From IMG/VR virus record IMGVR_UViG_3300040751_002928, positions 1 to 24,941 of that record: 24,941 nucleotides of DNA. One strand, written 5' to 3'. The translations under genes and the position numbers were made by a program. The notes under the pieces were generated by a model. It was not told the origin of the DNA. It saw nothing but the letters and a program-made list of their open reading frames with translations, and searched no databases. Positions 12,991-20,183 of this stretch are shown piece after piece. The DNA is from a virus. The number at the start of each line of letters is the position of its first letter. The first letter of the stretch is position 1.

Positions 12991-13600
12991 CTAGCACCTT
13001 TGGGTTGAACTTGAATATTTTAGCATGTTCCTGGTGCTGTTTGTCAATGGTGTTATGTTGGGTTTTCCAACTGAAATGTCCTGTGTATATGCCTTTGTCA
13101 AGTTCCTCATCATATGTTGCTGTGTCTGGCCTTAACCACCACGGATCAAATTTGCTGTATTTTTCCGAAAACCAGTCGGGCCTATCTAAAAGTATAAGCT
13201 CATTGCTGTCTTTGTCAACCGTGTAGGTAATACCATCTCCTTGCCATGAGCTGAGGGCTATGTGATTTATGGTGATGTTGCTCTCCAGTATTGAATTGGC
13301 CTTGCAGAAACATGCCGCGGCCATGATCTGGTCATAGGGAGGTCTTGGGAGTTCTATGAACCTGTTGCGACTGTTCATCTTCAACGTCTGGTAAAGTTTC
13401 TCTTCCCTCCAGGCCGTGATCGTGTTGGCGAACACCTGTTCGAAAAGATTCTTTAACCTGTCGAAGTACTCGGTCTGTTCCTTGAGGCTCGCGGTGTGCG
13501 GTGTCAGTGATAACTCTACACTGTACTCGTTGGGAAACAGTTCATTGTCTACTATGATTATTGATTTGAATTTAGTCTTCCAAGTGAAACTGCCTGACAT
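12965..13600 (-). CDS. conserved phage protein of unknown function (211 aa)
   Basis: A 211-residue soluble protein starting MSGSFTWKTKFKSIIIVDNELFPNEYSVELSLTPHT, with long polar helices (KEQTEYFDRLKNLFEQVF) and a Trp-rich C-terminal half (RPDWFSEKYSKFDPWWLRPD). No motif is recognised. ATG 13600 is chosen over an in-frame TTG at 13606, which would overlap a late-like box. That box ends six bases upstream and no Shine-Dalgarno is seen. The end overlaps the polymerase-III-like gene by 26 bases, so the two may work together. Confidence 0.68.
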   Translation of the reverse strand: MSGSFTWKTKFKSIIIVDNELFPNEYSVELSLTPHTASLKEQTEYFDRLKNLFEQVFANTITAWREEKLYQTLKMNSRNRFIELPRPPYDQIMAAACFCKANSILESNITINHIALSSWQGDGITYTVDKDSNELILLDRPDWFSEKYSKFDPWWLRPDTATYDEELDKGIYTGHFSWKTQHNTIDKQHQEHAKIFKFNPKVLDGGKDKDK

Positions 13601-13606
13601 CGGCAA

Positions 13607-13614
13607 TATTTACT
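13607..13614 (-). promoter_or_regulatory. late-like promoter box (AGTAAATA)
   Basis: Minus-strand TAGTAAATAT, imperfect late box ending six bases before ATG 13600; spacing matches the leaderless class in this window. Confidence 0.35.
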
Positions 13615-13864
13615 ATTCCATGTTTATGAGGTCACCGATATCTGGTTCGTTGCGAAGTTTCTTGTTGTTCTTGTGCCACTCCTCGATTCGTCTCTGTCTT
13701 ATGGCATCACGATATGTGTTCAGTGCCAACTGAAGATTGTGGAGCATCTCAGGATTACGTCCACGCCTGGCTATCGCGACCTTCCTCGAAAGTTCCTTGA
13801 TGCGTTTGGAGATGTCCTCCTCGCTCATGTTGCCTATCTCTTCTTGTAATGGATGGAAATACAT
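13613..13864 (-). CDS. small conserved T4-like phage protein (83 aa), unknown function
   Basis: An 83-residue helical protein: MYFHPLQEEIGNMSEEDISKRIKELSRKVAIARRGRNPEM... From memory, short proteins beginning 'M.(W/F)HPLQEEI' and 'I.ELt.K' are common in T4-like cyanophages, function unknown. Start: AGGAGG is five bases upstream of ATG 13864; an in-frame GTG one codon earlier is less likely. It follows the tail-protein gene at 13877 by 12 bases, so it is in the late structural unit. Probably an assembly or structural helper; inference. Confidence 0.7.
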   Translation of the reverse strand: MYFHPLQEEIGNMSEEDISKRIKELSRKVAIARRGRNPEMLHNLQLALNTYRDAIRQRRIEEWHKNNKKLRNEPDIGDLINME

Positions 13865-13876
13865 CACTACCTCCTA

Positions 13877-14440
13877 TTAGATGTAGTTGTCGCCTAACTG
13901 GTGCATCAGTATCGTTGCGCCTGCGTCTGGACTCATGAACTCATAAAGGTATCTGCCCGAGGTCGGTACCGTGATGGTGTCTGAACTGCCGTCTCCACCT
14001 GACACATTTCCCGCGACCAACACCGCGCTGGGTATTGTTATGGTGTGTGCGGTTGATGCCACTGTCAAGTCCAGTATGATCCTGCCTAGTTTGCCTGTGT
14101 TTGGTAAGTTAAGGAAACTCAGTGTGATCGTTCCTGTTGTGGTCAACGTCTGGTAGTGTCCGTTCTCATGGTTCAGTGTGATTGTTCCGTCTATGGAACC
14201 GTGTGCGTACACCGTCTCTGAGTTGTCCTTCAATTCGGCGTCTGCGACAATGTTGCCTGAGAAATCGTTTGAAGCGTTGAGGCTGGCTTTGTTTGACTGG
14301 AGTGCCTCTATCTCGGATTTGGCCTCCGTGAAGTTGTTCTTTGTGGCCGTGAAGTTGTCCCTGAAGCCCTGTGAACTGTTGTCCTGTCCGGCTACCGGAT
14401 ACGTTCCGTCTATGTTTCCTGGTACTATGTTGCTTGCCAT
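13877..14440 (-). CDS. putative tail-fibre/virion protein (187 aa)
   Basis: N-terminus MASNIVPGNIDGTYPVAGQDNSSQGFRDNFTATKNNFTEAKSEIEALQ, a pattern common among structural proteins of T4-like marine phages: a GT-P-xGQDNSSQGFRDNF lead then a short coiled coil. It continues with beta-strand-rich repeats (TGTITLSFLNLP, TAHTITIPSAVLVAG) and a C-terminal SPDAGATILMHQLGDNYI. Such proteins are trimeric, short-fibre-like components; function here is inferred. It starts one base before the stop of the big Ig-like gene ends (shared base at 14440) and may have its own late box at 14465-14472. Confidence 0.75.
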   Translation of the reverse strand: MASNIVPGNIDGTYPVAGQDNSSQGFRDNFTATKNNFTEAKSEIEALQSNKASLNASNDFSGNIVADAELKDNSETVYAHGSIDGTITLNHENGHYQTLTTTGTITLSFLNLPNTGKLGRIILDLTVASTAHTITIPSAVLVAGNVSGGDGSSDTITVPTSGRYLYEFMSPDAGATILMHQLGDNYI

Positions 14441-16656
14441 TATGTTATGTCCCTAAATCTTAGATATTTATCGTTCAATCTCTCCACCCTGATGACATCT
14501 CCGTCCGCGGGCACCGACGCCACATTGAAAACAATGGTTGTTCGTTGATTTGCTACGTCATGTGTGATATGGTAATCTGTGCCATCACCGGTGTCATCGC
14601 GTGCCTGTGTGATGTTGTTCACTTTTACCAAAATGTCTTCTTCATGCACTATTTCGTCCAGTTGGAATGACAGTGTTGAGCCATCACCAGTGAAAGAAAC
14701 CGGAGATATCTTGCTCTTGCTGACAGTGTACCTGTCTATGATGAAGTCGATGTTCTTGAAGTTTAGGTTTAGATCCTCTATCCGCTTCTTGAGTTTGGCG
14801 GAAGTACCAGGTTTACAGTACAGTATCGGCACGGCCTTGATGTAGCCCAGTGGTCCCTGCTGTCCGGCCTGTTCGGTCTTCATCCATAGTGGTAGAAATG
14901 TCCACTCGTCGTGTCCTAGGGCCTTGATCCTGTCCCTCATGTTTTCTACCGCGTTGGGTCTGATGGTGGTGGCTCCGGTTTCAACACCGTCGTTGTTGAC
15001 GAAAGGGTCCACCATGTCGATGTACACAACCTCGTACAGAACAGTTCCGCTCTGCTTGGCCACGGCTGTCTTGATGTCCCCGAACCACAGTGTTATGGGT
15101 GCGTGGTTCAACTCCATCTGGTTTTGGAACGTGGTCAGCGTCTGTGCTTCTACGCCCGCCATCATCAGCATCTCCGGTCTCAGTTTCATACCAAAGTTTG
15201 AGTCCTCTGGACGATATATCTCTTCCGGTGAGTTGATGTTGGGATCTTGTGCTATGTTGTAGAATATGTTCTGGTCAATGAATGACGTGGCGTGCCCCAT
15301 CATGTCACCGTACTCGATGGTGGTGTATGGTATGTTTATGGTCAAAGTGAATTCCTTGGTGGCCGCGGACTCCTGGTATTGATCACTCACCGTCACGGTG
15401 AAAGTGAACGTCCTTGTTGAATCCGTGAAGTCGCTGGGGTCTATTGTGCCCACTAGATTGCCCAGTGGTGAGAGGGTGATACCAGTCGGCAGTGCACCTC
15501 CTGTCACAGAATATGATAGAACTCTGTTGGGCTCGTCCGCCACCGCCTGTATGGAAAGTGTGCTTGGTATGTCTGCGGTCAGTGTGCCCACATTGGCGGG
15601 TGTGATGAAAGACACACCTATGTCTATCTCTCCCAGCACGGTCATGGTGAAAACTTGATCAGTGTAAACCAACTGTCCTGTGTCCATGGTCCTCGTGGCC
15701 CTCATGGTGAATGAATAATCTGTCGTGACCGCTCCCTGTCTTGGTAGATATCCAAATATCTCTCCCGAGTTTGGATCAACCTGTAGACCCGTGGGCAGTG
15801 TGCCTCCCACTTTAGAATACACAAGATCGTTTCCAGTGGAATCAGCGTCATCCACATCTATCTTGATCACCATCTGGTTGTCGTGCCTGAAAGTGCCTAG
15901 GTTGCTGTCCGTGAGGAACACCGGTCTCCTTTGTGAAGTGTGATCCATGGTGATTGGGAAATTGTTGATCTCGGTCATGTCCACTGTGATGTTTGGATTG
16001 TTCACATTCCAGTATGCCGCAGAGTAGACGTAGATCGAATTTTCTTGTGTTGTCACAGATGTGCTGTCACTGACCCTGACCGTGATCGGAAAGGTCATCG
16101 CTATCTGTCTCGTGGAATCCTCGAAGTAGTCGTCCGTGAGTTGACACGTGCCCGAAAGCAGTCCATCCTCCCGCAGTGTCAGTCCAGGCGGCAGTATGCC
16201 AGACACCACCTCGAACTTTTTAGATCCTCCCAATCTCGTGTCCTCGTCCGTGGCCTGGAACTGGAAGTTCACGTACTCACCATCCAACACCCAGTACAGT
16301 CCCACACGTGTGGAATCATCCAACTGTAGTTGTCCCGATGCCGTGGTGAAAACGGGTGCGTCCTGTCCTTCTATGTCTATAGAGAAGGTCCTGTCCGTGA
16401 TTTGGGCGCCGGCCGTGGCTCGCACGACGAAGGTGTAAAGAGTTCTCTTGGCAACCTGGGCCGGAGTGCCCGTAAGCAGTCCTGTTGATGTGACCCTCAT
16501 GCCCGAGGGCAGGCTACCTGCTATCACTGAGTAAGTTATGGCCGTTGAATCACCTAGTGCTACTGGGTCATTCGCCTCCAGTTGTAGTGAATACGAACTG
16601 TCCTCGTTGAACGTGGCCAGTTTTCCTGCCGCTGTTGTCCACACCGGTGTTGCCAT
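14440..16656 (-). CDS. large virion protein with Ig-like (He_PIG) repeats
   Basis: A 738-residue protein. Residues 1-440 hold four cadherin/Ig-like He_PIG repeats, each marked by the 'LPxG' turn: LPSGM at 49, LPPGL at 155, LPTGL at 287 and LPTGI at 389, followed by TGxLTGTP-like strands. He_PIG domains decorate phage tails and bacterial adhesins and are thought to bind surface sugars. Residues 450-640 are a different region (PEEIYRPEDSNFGMKLRPEM...), similar from memory to large structural proteins of T4-like cyanophages; the C-terminus has FTGDGSTLSFQLDE, a beta-rich module. Late box 21 bases upstream with AAGGAG between. Likely a baseplate or fibre component for host contact; inference. Confidence 0.8.
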   Translation of the reverse strand: MATPVWTTAAGKLATFNEDSSYSLQLEANDPVALGDSTAITYSVIAGSLPSGMRVTSTGLLTGTPAQVAKRTLYTFVVRATAGAQITDRTFSIDIEGQDAPVFTTASGQLQLDDSTRVGLYWVLDGEYVNFQFQATDEDTRLGGSKKFEVVSGILPPGLTLREDGLLSGTCQLTDDYFEDSTRQIAMTFPITVRVSDSTSVTTQENSIYVYSAAYWNVNNPNITVDMTEINNFPITMDHTSQRRPVFLTDSNLGTFRHDNQMVIKIDVDDADSTGNDLVYSKVGGTLPTGLQVDPNSGEIFGYLPRQGAVTTDYSFTMRATRTMDTGQLVYTDQVFTMTVLGEIDIGVSFITPANVGTLTADIPSTLSIQAVADEPNRVLSYSVTGGALPTGITLSPLGNLVGTIDPSDFTDSTRTFTFTVTVSDQYQESAATKEFTLTINIPYTTIEYGDMMGHATSFIDQNIFYNIAQDPNINSPEEIYRPEDSNFGMKLRPEMLMMAGVEAQTLTTFQNQMELNHAPITLWFGDIKTAVAKQSGTVLYEVVYIDMVDPFVNNDGVETGATTIRPNAVENMRDRIKALGHDEWTFLPLWMKTEQAGQQGPLGYIKAVPILYCKPGTSAKLKKRIEDLNLNFKNIDFIIDRYTVSKSKISPVSFTGDGSTLSFQLDEIVHEEDILVKVNNITQARDDTGDGTDYHITHDVANQRTTIVFNVASVPADGDVIRVERLNDKYLRFRDIT
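14465..14472 (-). promoter_or_regulatory. possible late promoter box (GATAAATA) inside the end of the upstream gene
   Basis: CGATAAATATC on the minus strand, 24 bases before ATG 14440. It also encodes Asp-Lys-Tyr of the preceding gene, so it may be coincidental. Confidence 0.3.
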
Positions 16657-16677
16657 TGATCTTACTCCTTACACGGG

Positions 16678-16685
16678 TATTTATT
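16678..16685 (-). promoter_or_regulatory. T4-type late promoter box (AATAAATA)
   Basis: Minus-strand CAATAAATACC, 21 bases before the ATG of the large Ig-like gene, with AAGGAG in between; lies just beyond the stop of the small DUF4167-like gene. Confidence 0.65.
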
Positions 16686-16690
16686 GGAGA

Positions 16691-16846
16691 TCAGCGCCTG
16701 TCGTTCTGGGCACGTTGCCAGTGTTCTATGTGCTGTCTTATGCCCTCGCGATCCACGGGATCCGTGGTCCTTTTGAGCTGTTCCTCTAACCTTGCGATCT
16801 CTGATCGCGGTGATCTATGCTGTGGTCTTCTGTTGTTCCTTCTCAT
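16691..16846 (-). CDS. 51-aa basic protein resembling the alphaproteobacterial DUF4167 domain
   Basis: A short frame (ATG 16846, TGA 16691): MRRNNRRPQHRSPRSEIARL, then a helix with TDPVDREGIRQHIEHWQRAQ, ending NDRR. The Arg/Asn-rich start and the 'DPV..E...QHIEHWQR' stretch resemble DUF4167 (PF13763), which in alphaproteobacteria reads like an Arg/Asn-rich head followed by 'GD.V.AE.Y.QHAEHY.R'. Function of that family is not known to me; charge suggests RNA or DNA binding. There is no Shine-Dalgarno. A TATAAT lies upstream at 16879-16884 and a 16-base palindrome between it and the start. It sits between two late tail genes. Coding call is moderate, homology suggestive; if right it points to an alphaproteobacterial host. 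Confidence 0.55.
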   Translation of the reverse strand: MRRNNRRPQHRSPRSEIARLEEQLKRTTDPVDREGIRQHIEHWQRAQNDRR

Positions 16847-16858
16847 ATGTGGTTTGTC

Positions 16859-16874
16859 AGTAGTTTAAACTACT
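16859..16874 (-). promoter_or_regulatory. 16-base perfect palindrome, candidate operator
   Basis: AGTAGTTTAAACTACT is a perfect inverted repeat with no loop. On the minus strand it begins four bases after a TATAAT (16879-16884) and ends 12 bases before the ATG of the small basic gene, so it would cover the start of transcription. It could be a protein-binding operator; lack of loop, G+C and a T-run argue against a terminator. Confidence 0.35.
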
Positions 16875-16879
16875 TTACA

Positions 16880-17866
16880 TTATAAGTCTATTGTTGTCCT
16901 CTGGAACTTGAACACAGTGCTATCACTAGTGATGTTTGTGGCCTTCAACCTCACGTTTCCGTTCAACACATCAACTGAGAATTGTGCTATAGGAAGTGTT
17001 GAACCGTCACTGGAATAATTCGACAGTTCCCCAAACACCGTGATGTAGGCCTCTGTTGTGCTGTCAGCACTGGGACCATGCACCACGTTGGCCTCCACCA
17101 TCTCGTACCTGTCGTTGGTGGTGTCTGATATTGAGATGTAGTATTTGGCACTCCTGTAAGTGGCTGAGTCGAATGTGTCTATCACTGTGGTCGCGGAAGA
17201 CGCCACTGTTGAGGTGTTGTCGTTGATGTCTGAATGGCTGAGCGTAGCAGTGGCAGTCGCAAATCCTAGATTGCCCGCGCCGTCTGTCTTGAGGAACTGT
17301 CCTGTTGTCCCGTCTGATGTGGGGAATTTTAAACCTTGTATCGAGACTGTGCCCGTGCCGTTGCCAGTGATCTCCAGGTCAGCGTTGGTTGTTATTGGAG
17401 TGATCGTGTTGCTTGTGATTTCCACACTGCCGATGCTGGCCGAGGTACTGGCTGTAAGCGTGGTGAAACTTCCGGCCACCGCCGTGTTGGCTCCTATCAC
17501 TGTGTTGTCTATAGCACCACTGTTGATGTCCACTTTTGAGATTACCACACTGCCTATACCGTTTGGTTGCAGTACAAGATTGGAATCGCTCACGGTGGTC
17601 TTGATTATGTTGTCAGTGATGTTGATGTTTGAATCTACTGTCAGAGACGGCGCTGTTACCACACCCGTGCCCGAAGGTTCCAGCACTAGATCATCATTGG
17701 ACCTGTTGGCTCTTATCTCGTTGCCGGTGATGGTTATGAAGTCACTGATGATGGGACTGGCGTATATCTCGTTGAAGTTGTCGTTGACTTTGTCCATTGC
17801 GACACGTAGAGTGTCACCTGTGCCATCATTGGCCGTTGCTCCTATGTTCAGTGTCTGCTGTGCCAT
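16880..17866 (-). CDS. tail-fibre-like virion protein, paralogue A (328 aa)
   Basis: N-terminus MAQQTLNIGATANDGTGDTLRVAMDKVNDNFNEIYAS, an attachment-type module shared with the next two genes and common in T4-like marine phage structural proteins. The middle is a series of short beta repeats (NLVLQPNGIGSVVISKVDINSG and alike), then SFTTLTAS and a C-terminal domain from about residue 220 (YRSAKYYISISDTTNDRYEMVEANV) that resembles that of paralogue B. Probably a trimeric fibre. It contains a 71-base stretch identical to one in paralogue B. The start overlaps the stop of paralogue B at one base. Role in the virion is inference from repeats and context. Confidence 0.78.
   Translation of the reverse strand: MAQQTLNIGATANDGTGDTLRVAMDKVNDNFNEIYASPIISDFITITGNEIRANRSNDDLVLEPSGTGVVTAPSLTVDSNINITDNIIKTTVSDSNLVLQPNGIGSVVISKVDINSGAIDNTVIGANTAVAGSFTTLTASTSASIGSVEITSNTITPITTNADLEITGNGTGTVSIQGLKFPTSDGTTGQFLKTDGAGNLGFATATATLSHSDINDNTSTVASSATTVIDTFDSATYRSAKYYISISDTTNDRYEMVEANVVHGPSADSTTEAYITVFGELSNYSSDGSTLPIAQFSVDVLNGNVRLKATNITSDSTVFKFQRTTIDL
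17349..17419 (-). repeat. 71-base perfect direct repeat, copy 1
   Basis: Identical to 18326-18396, in the same frame of the two tail paralogues; encodes ITSNTITPITTNADLEITGN and a few further residues. Flanks diverge at once on both sides. Confidence 0.9.
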
Positions 17867-18843
17867 TATACCTTAATCAATCTCCTCACGAATTTTATCA
17901 CGTGATTGTTAGTGTTATTTAATCTTCCCTGCAGGGCAATATTGCCGCCCGCAACTATGGCGTTGAAATCCATGGTGTCATACACGGTGGATCCGTCCCC
18001 ATCACCGTTGTCCACACCACCAAAAACACTAATGTATGCTATAGATCCATCATGTGTGACCGTGGCCTCGATCAACCTGTACCTGTCCGCCGTGGCGTCT
18101 GAGATCTGTATGTGGTACTTGGCGCTCCTGTAGGTGCTCAGGTCCCAGGAATCTATGGTCTGGTATGCCGAAGTCGCAGTGAGCGTGGCCGTGCCATCGT
18201 CTATTAATGTTTGATCGAAAAGAATGGGTGAACTGAAGAATGTTAGGTTCCCGGCGCCGTCTGTCCTGATCACTTGATGTTGTGCACCGTCCGTGGATGG
18301 CATCTTCAGCCCTTCGATGGAAACAGTGCCCGTGCCGTTGCCAGTGATCTCCAGGTCAGCGTTGGTTGTTATTGGAGTGATCGTGTTGCTTGTGATGGCC
18401 ACCCCGTCCGCATTGAGGGTGGTGGCCGAAAGTGTTGTGAATGTTCCCGCCGCCGGTGTTGTGCCTCCGATCACGGTGCCGTCTATGTCGCCGGAGTTGA
18501 TGTCTGATTTTGTTATCTGTATCGACCCTAAATTAGATGCATCTAATTGTAGATCGTAATTAGTCACATCCACCTTGATCACATTGTCTGTGATGTTGAT
18601 GGTGGAATCTATTGTTATGGTCGGGATGGCAACCACACCAGTTCCTGATCCTGCCAGCACGAGGTCTCCGTTTGTCAGGGTGTTTTTGATGTTATTCCCT
18701 GATATACTGATATTAGATGACATGGCCGAGTTGGCGTATATCTCGTTGAAGTTCGAGTTTATCTTTGCGCCCGCGGTCCTGATGCTGTCGCCGGTACCGT
18801 CGGCACCGCCTAATGTACCTAGGTCAATCGTCTGTTTCGCCAT
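17866..18843 (-). CDS. tail-fibre-like virion protein, paralogue B (325 aa)
   Basis: Same layout as paralogue A: N-terminal MAKQTIDLGTLGGADGTGDSIRTAGAKINSNFNEIYANS, beta-repeat middle (DYDLQLDASNLGSIQITKSDINSGDIDGTVIGG), FTTLSA, then the repeat-encoded segment and a C-terminal domain with YRSAKYHIQISDATADRYRLIEATV, ending VIKFVRRLIKV. Flanking protein sequence differs from paralogue A at many positions, so the identical 71 bases inside are striking. It starts just after paralogue C (stop-to-start distance one base), forming a run of three related late genes read from a late promoter at 19224-19231. Confidence 0.78.
   Translation of the reverse strand: MAKQTIDLGTLGGADGTGDSIRTAGAKINSNFNEIYANSAMSSNISISGNNIKNTLTNGDLVLAGSGTGVVAIPTITIDSTINITDNVIKVDVTNYDLQLDASNLGSIQITKSDINSGDIDGTVIGGTTPAAGTFTTLSATTLNADGVAITSNTITPITTNADLEITGNGTGTVSIEGLKMPSTDGAQHQVIRTDGAGNLTFFSSPILFDQTLIDDGTATLTATSAYQTIDSWDLSTYRSAKYHIQISDATADRYRLIEATVTHDGSIAYISVFGGVDNGDGDGSTVYDTMDFNAIVAGGNIALQGRLNNTNNHVIKFVRRLIKV
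18326..18396 (-). repeat. 71-base perfect direct repeat, copy 2
   Basis: Identical base for base to 17349-17419, 977 bases apart in direct orientation. Confidence 0.9.
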
Positions 18844-18844
18844 T

Positions 18845-19210
18845 TTATATCGCCTGTAATACTAGTTTCTTCCAGATGGCAGTTGAACCATCATAGTTGG
18901 CAGTGCAGATGTACAGGTTGGTCGCGTCCCAACTGATTGATCCCGCTACATCACCCGTGGCTCCTATTGCTGTTGGTGTCTTGGTGGTCGTGATCACTAA
19001 TCTGTCAGCATTGACTTGTACTTGTCCCGTGCCATTTGGATCTAATATGATGTTTCCGTTGGTGTCAGCACTCAGTAAAGTGTTGCCTGACATCTGTAGG
19101 TCACCGGCCAACTCCGCGAAATTGGTGTTGATCTTGGTCATCGCCGTGCGTAAAGTGTCGCCCGTCGCTGGATTTCCCGCCGTTCCTGTGTCTATCGTTA
19201 ATCTAGCCAT
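18845..19210 (-). CDS. short tail-fibre-like virion protein, paralogue C (121 aa)
   Basis: N-terminus MARLTIDTGTAGNPATGDTLRTAMTKINTNFAELAGD belongs to the same module as paralogues A and B. One beta repeat (NIILDPNGTGQVQVNADRL) follows, then a short C-terminal domain: GDVAGSISWDATNLYICTANYDGSTAIWKKLVL, a module often found at fibre tips in marine phages. It is a minimal version of the family without the long middle. A late box ends 13 bases before the ATG. First gene of the tail-fibre unit running to 16880 and perhaps further. Confidence 0.75.
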   Translation of the reverse strand: MARLTIDTGTAGNPATGDTLRTAMTKINTNFAELAGDLQMSGNTLLSADTNGNIILDPNGTGQVQVNADRLVITTTKTPTAIGATGDVAGSISWDATNLYICTANYDGSTAIWKKLVLQAI

Positions 19211-19223
19211 AATCTGTTATGCG

Positions 19224-19231
19224 TATTTATT
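19224..19231 (-). promoter_or_regulatory. T4-type late promoter box (AATAAATA) for the tail-fibre unit
   Basis: Minus-strand TAATAAATACGC, 13 bases before ATG 19210. It overlaps a plus-strand late-like box at 19229-19236, making a bidirectional element. Confidence 0.6.
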
Positions 19232-19236
19232 AAATA
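19229..19236 (+). promoter_or_regulatory. late-like promoter box (ATTAAATA) for the Zn-ribbon gene
   Basis: ATTAAATA ends exactly five bases before ATG 19242; two mismatches from TATAAATA, but the same box and spacing precede the gene at 24825. No Shine-Dalgarno. Confidence 0.35.
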
Positions 19237-19241
19237 TCAAT

Positions 19242-19445
19242 ATGTTCATAGAGACGCAGAAGACCCTCAAACTGTTCAAGAGGGAGAGCAAACTGGGTGT
19301 CTGCCACACCGTGCGTCGCAACAACATCATGTACATCTTCAGGTGTGACCGCTGTGGTGACACTTTCAAGAAGCCCAAATCACGGGTAGATCCCGAACGC
19401 ATGGACAAGGGCCACGAGCACTTCTGTGACCGTTGTGATCTATAA
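19242..19445 (+). CDS. small Zn-ribbon protein (67 aa)
   Basis: MFIETQKTLKLFKRESKLGV... then FRCDRCGDTFKKPKSRVDPE and HEHFCDRCDL: two CxxC pairs (CDRC/CDRC) about 30 residues apart, a clear zinc ribbon, with basic residues between. From memory, similar 60-70-residue zinc proteins with an 'MFIET' start occur in T4-like cyanophages; function unknown. The open frame extends upstream through the minus-strand gene but ATG 19242 is the sensible start because homologous-looking sequence begins there and a late-like box lies just upstream. The stop overlaps the end of the convergent gene (19440). Nucleic-acid binding or an HNH-like remnant is possible. Confidence 0.75.
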   Translation: MFIETQKTLKLFKRESKLGVCHTVRRNNIMYIFRCDRCGDTFKKPKSRVDPERMDKGHEHFCDRCDL

Positions 19446-20183
19446 TCGCATCCAACTGATGTCGTCACGCCGGCCTGTGATCCAACGCTGTAGGTCAGCA
19501 TAGATGCCCGACCTTATGTTGGGCTGATCGAAGTACCAACGCAGGAACGTGTTGCCGTCCAGGTACTCGCGCCTGTTGATGAAGCGGAAGTTGGTGTCGG
19601 GGAATCGCCTGAATATTTGTCTCAGTTGGTACATCCACTCGTACTTGAGATAGGCCTTCATGCTGTGCCTGTCCGGGTAGTTGGGGGAACTTTTATAAAT
19701 GTTGTTCTGTATCCTGCTGGGTTCCGGCATCTCCCACTGCTGTGCGCCCAGGATGTCGAATCCTATTATCACTACATTTTTAATACCACTCTCCGCGGCC
19801 ATCAGCACCGCCGAACAGCCTGAACCCCTGTTGTTGGAGAAGTCCTCGGTCTTGATACGGCCACCCTTCTTCATGTTGCCACCACGCCATATCCTGTAGA
19901 TCTTGAGTCCCCGGGGCACGTCCATCTCCCGGTCTCCGTCACAGATGTAGTTCCAACGACTGATGTCCTCTATGCCGTGTATCTGAGTAGAACTATCTGT
20001 TGTATCGTGCCACTGTTTCAATTCTTCATACATGGGAGGGTTCACAGCCACTATGTGATCACACAGTTTTGGATGATCCCTATAGATGGCGTTACAGCCA
20101 TACACTATGCCCTTGCCTTTTAATGTTTCTATGGGGAATATCTTTCTTGACTCACCGTTGCCTATGACAAATGCGGTGTCCAT
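19440..20183 (-). CDS. 'IGNGESR' family protein, paralogue 1 (247 aa), possible sugar/nucleotide-binding enzyme
   Basis: A Rossmann-like protein: MDTAFVIGNGESRKIFPIE, VYGCNAIYRD (residues 28-36), DHIVAVNPPMYEEL, then GSGCSAVLMAAESGIKNVVIIGFDI, and a C-terminal region rich in aromatic and basic residues. Shares IGNGESR, GCNAIYRD and the GFD strand with the protein at 24190-24825, so the two are paralogues. The pattern recalls DUF115/MAF-type glycosyltransferase-related proteins, but I cannot confirm it. ATG 20183 overlaps the stop of the Fe-S gene (TAATG), which fixes the start; the frame's extension beyond is a shadow. Next to a DxD glycosyltransferase, so a role in sugar modification is plausible. 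Confidence 0.72.
   Translation of the reverse strand: MDTAFVIGNGESRKIFPIETLKGKGIVYGCNAIYRDHPKLCDHIVAVNPPMYEELKQWHDTTDSSTQIHGIEDISRWNYICDGDREMDVPRGLKIYRIWRGGNMKKGGRIKTEDFSNNRGSGCSAVLMAAESGIKNVVIIGFDILGAQQWEMPEPSRIQNNIYKSSPNYPDRHSMKAYLKYEWMYQLRQIFRRFPDTNFRFINRREYLDGNTFLRWYFDQPNIRSGIYADLQRWITGRRDDISWMRL

Noticed and set aside
16859-16874. Rho-independent terminator
   Set aside because: The palindrome has no loop, is AT-rich in the centre and is not followed by a T run on the minus strand.
17160-17876. Long plus-strand open frame (238 codons) opposite tail paralogue A
   Set aside because: Val/Ser/Leu-rich mirror of a Thr/Ser/Gly repeat gene; no ribosome site; the minus-strand frame has clear fibre motifs.
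18897-19241. Upstream plus-strand part of the frame leading into the Zn-ribbon gene
   Set aside because: It is antisense to tail paralogue C, has no family-like sequence, and the Zn-ribbon gene has its own ATG at 19242 with a promoter-like box.
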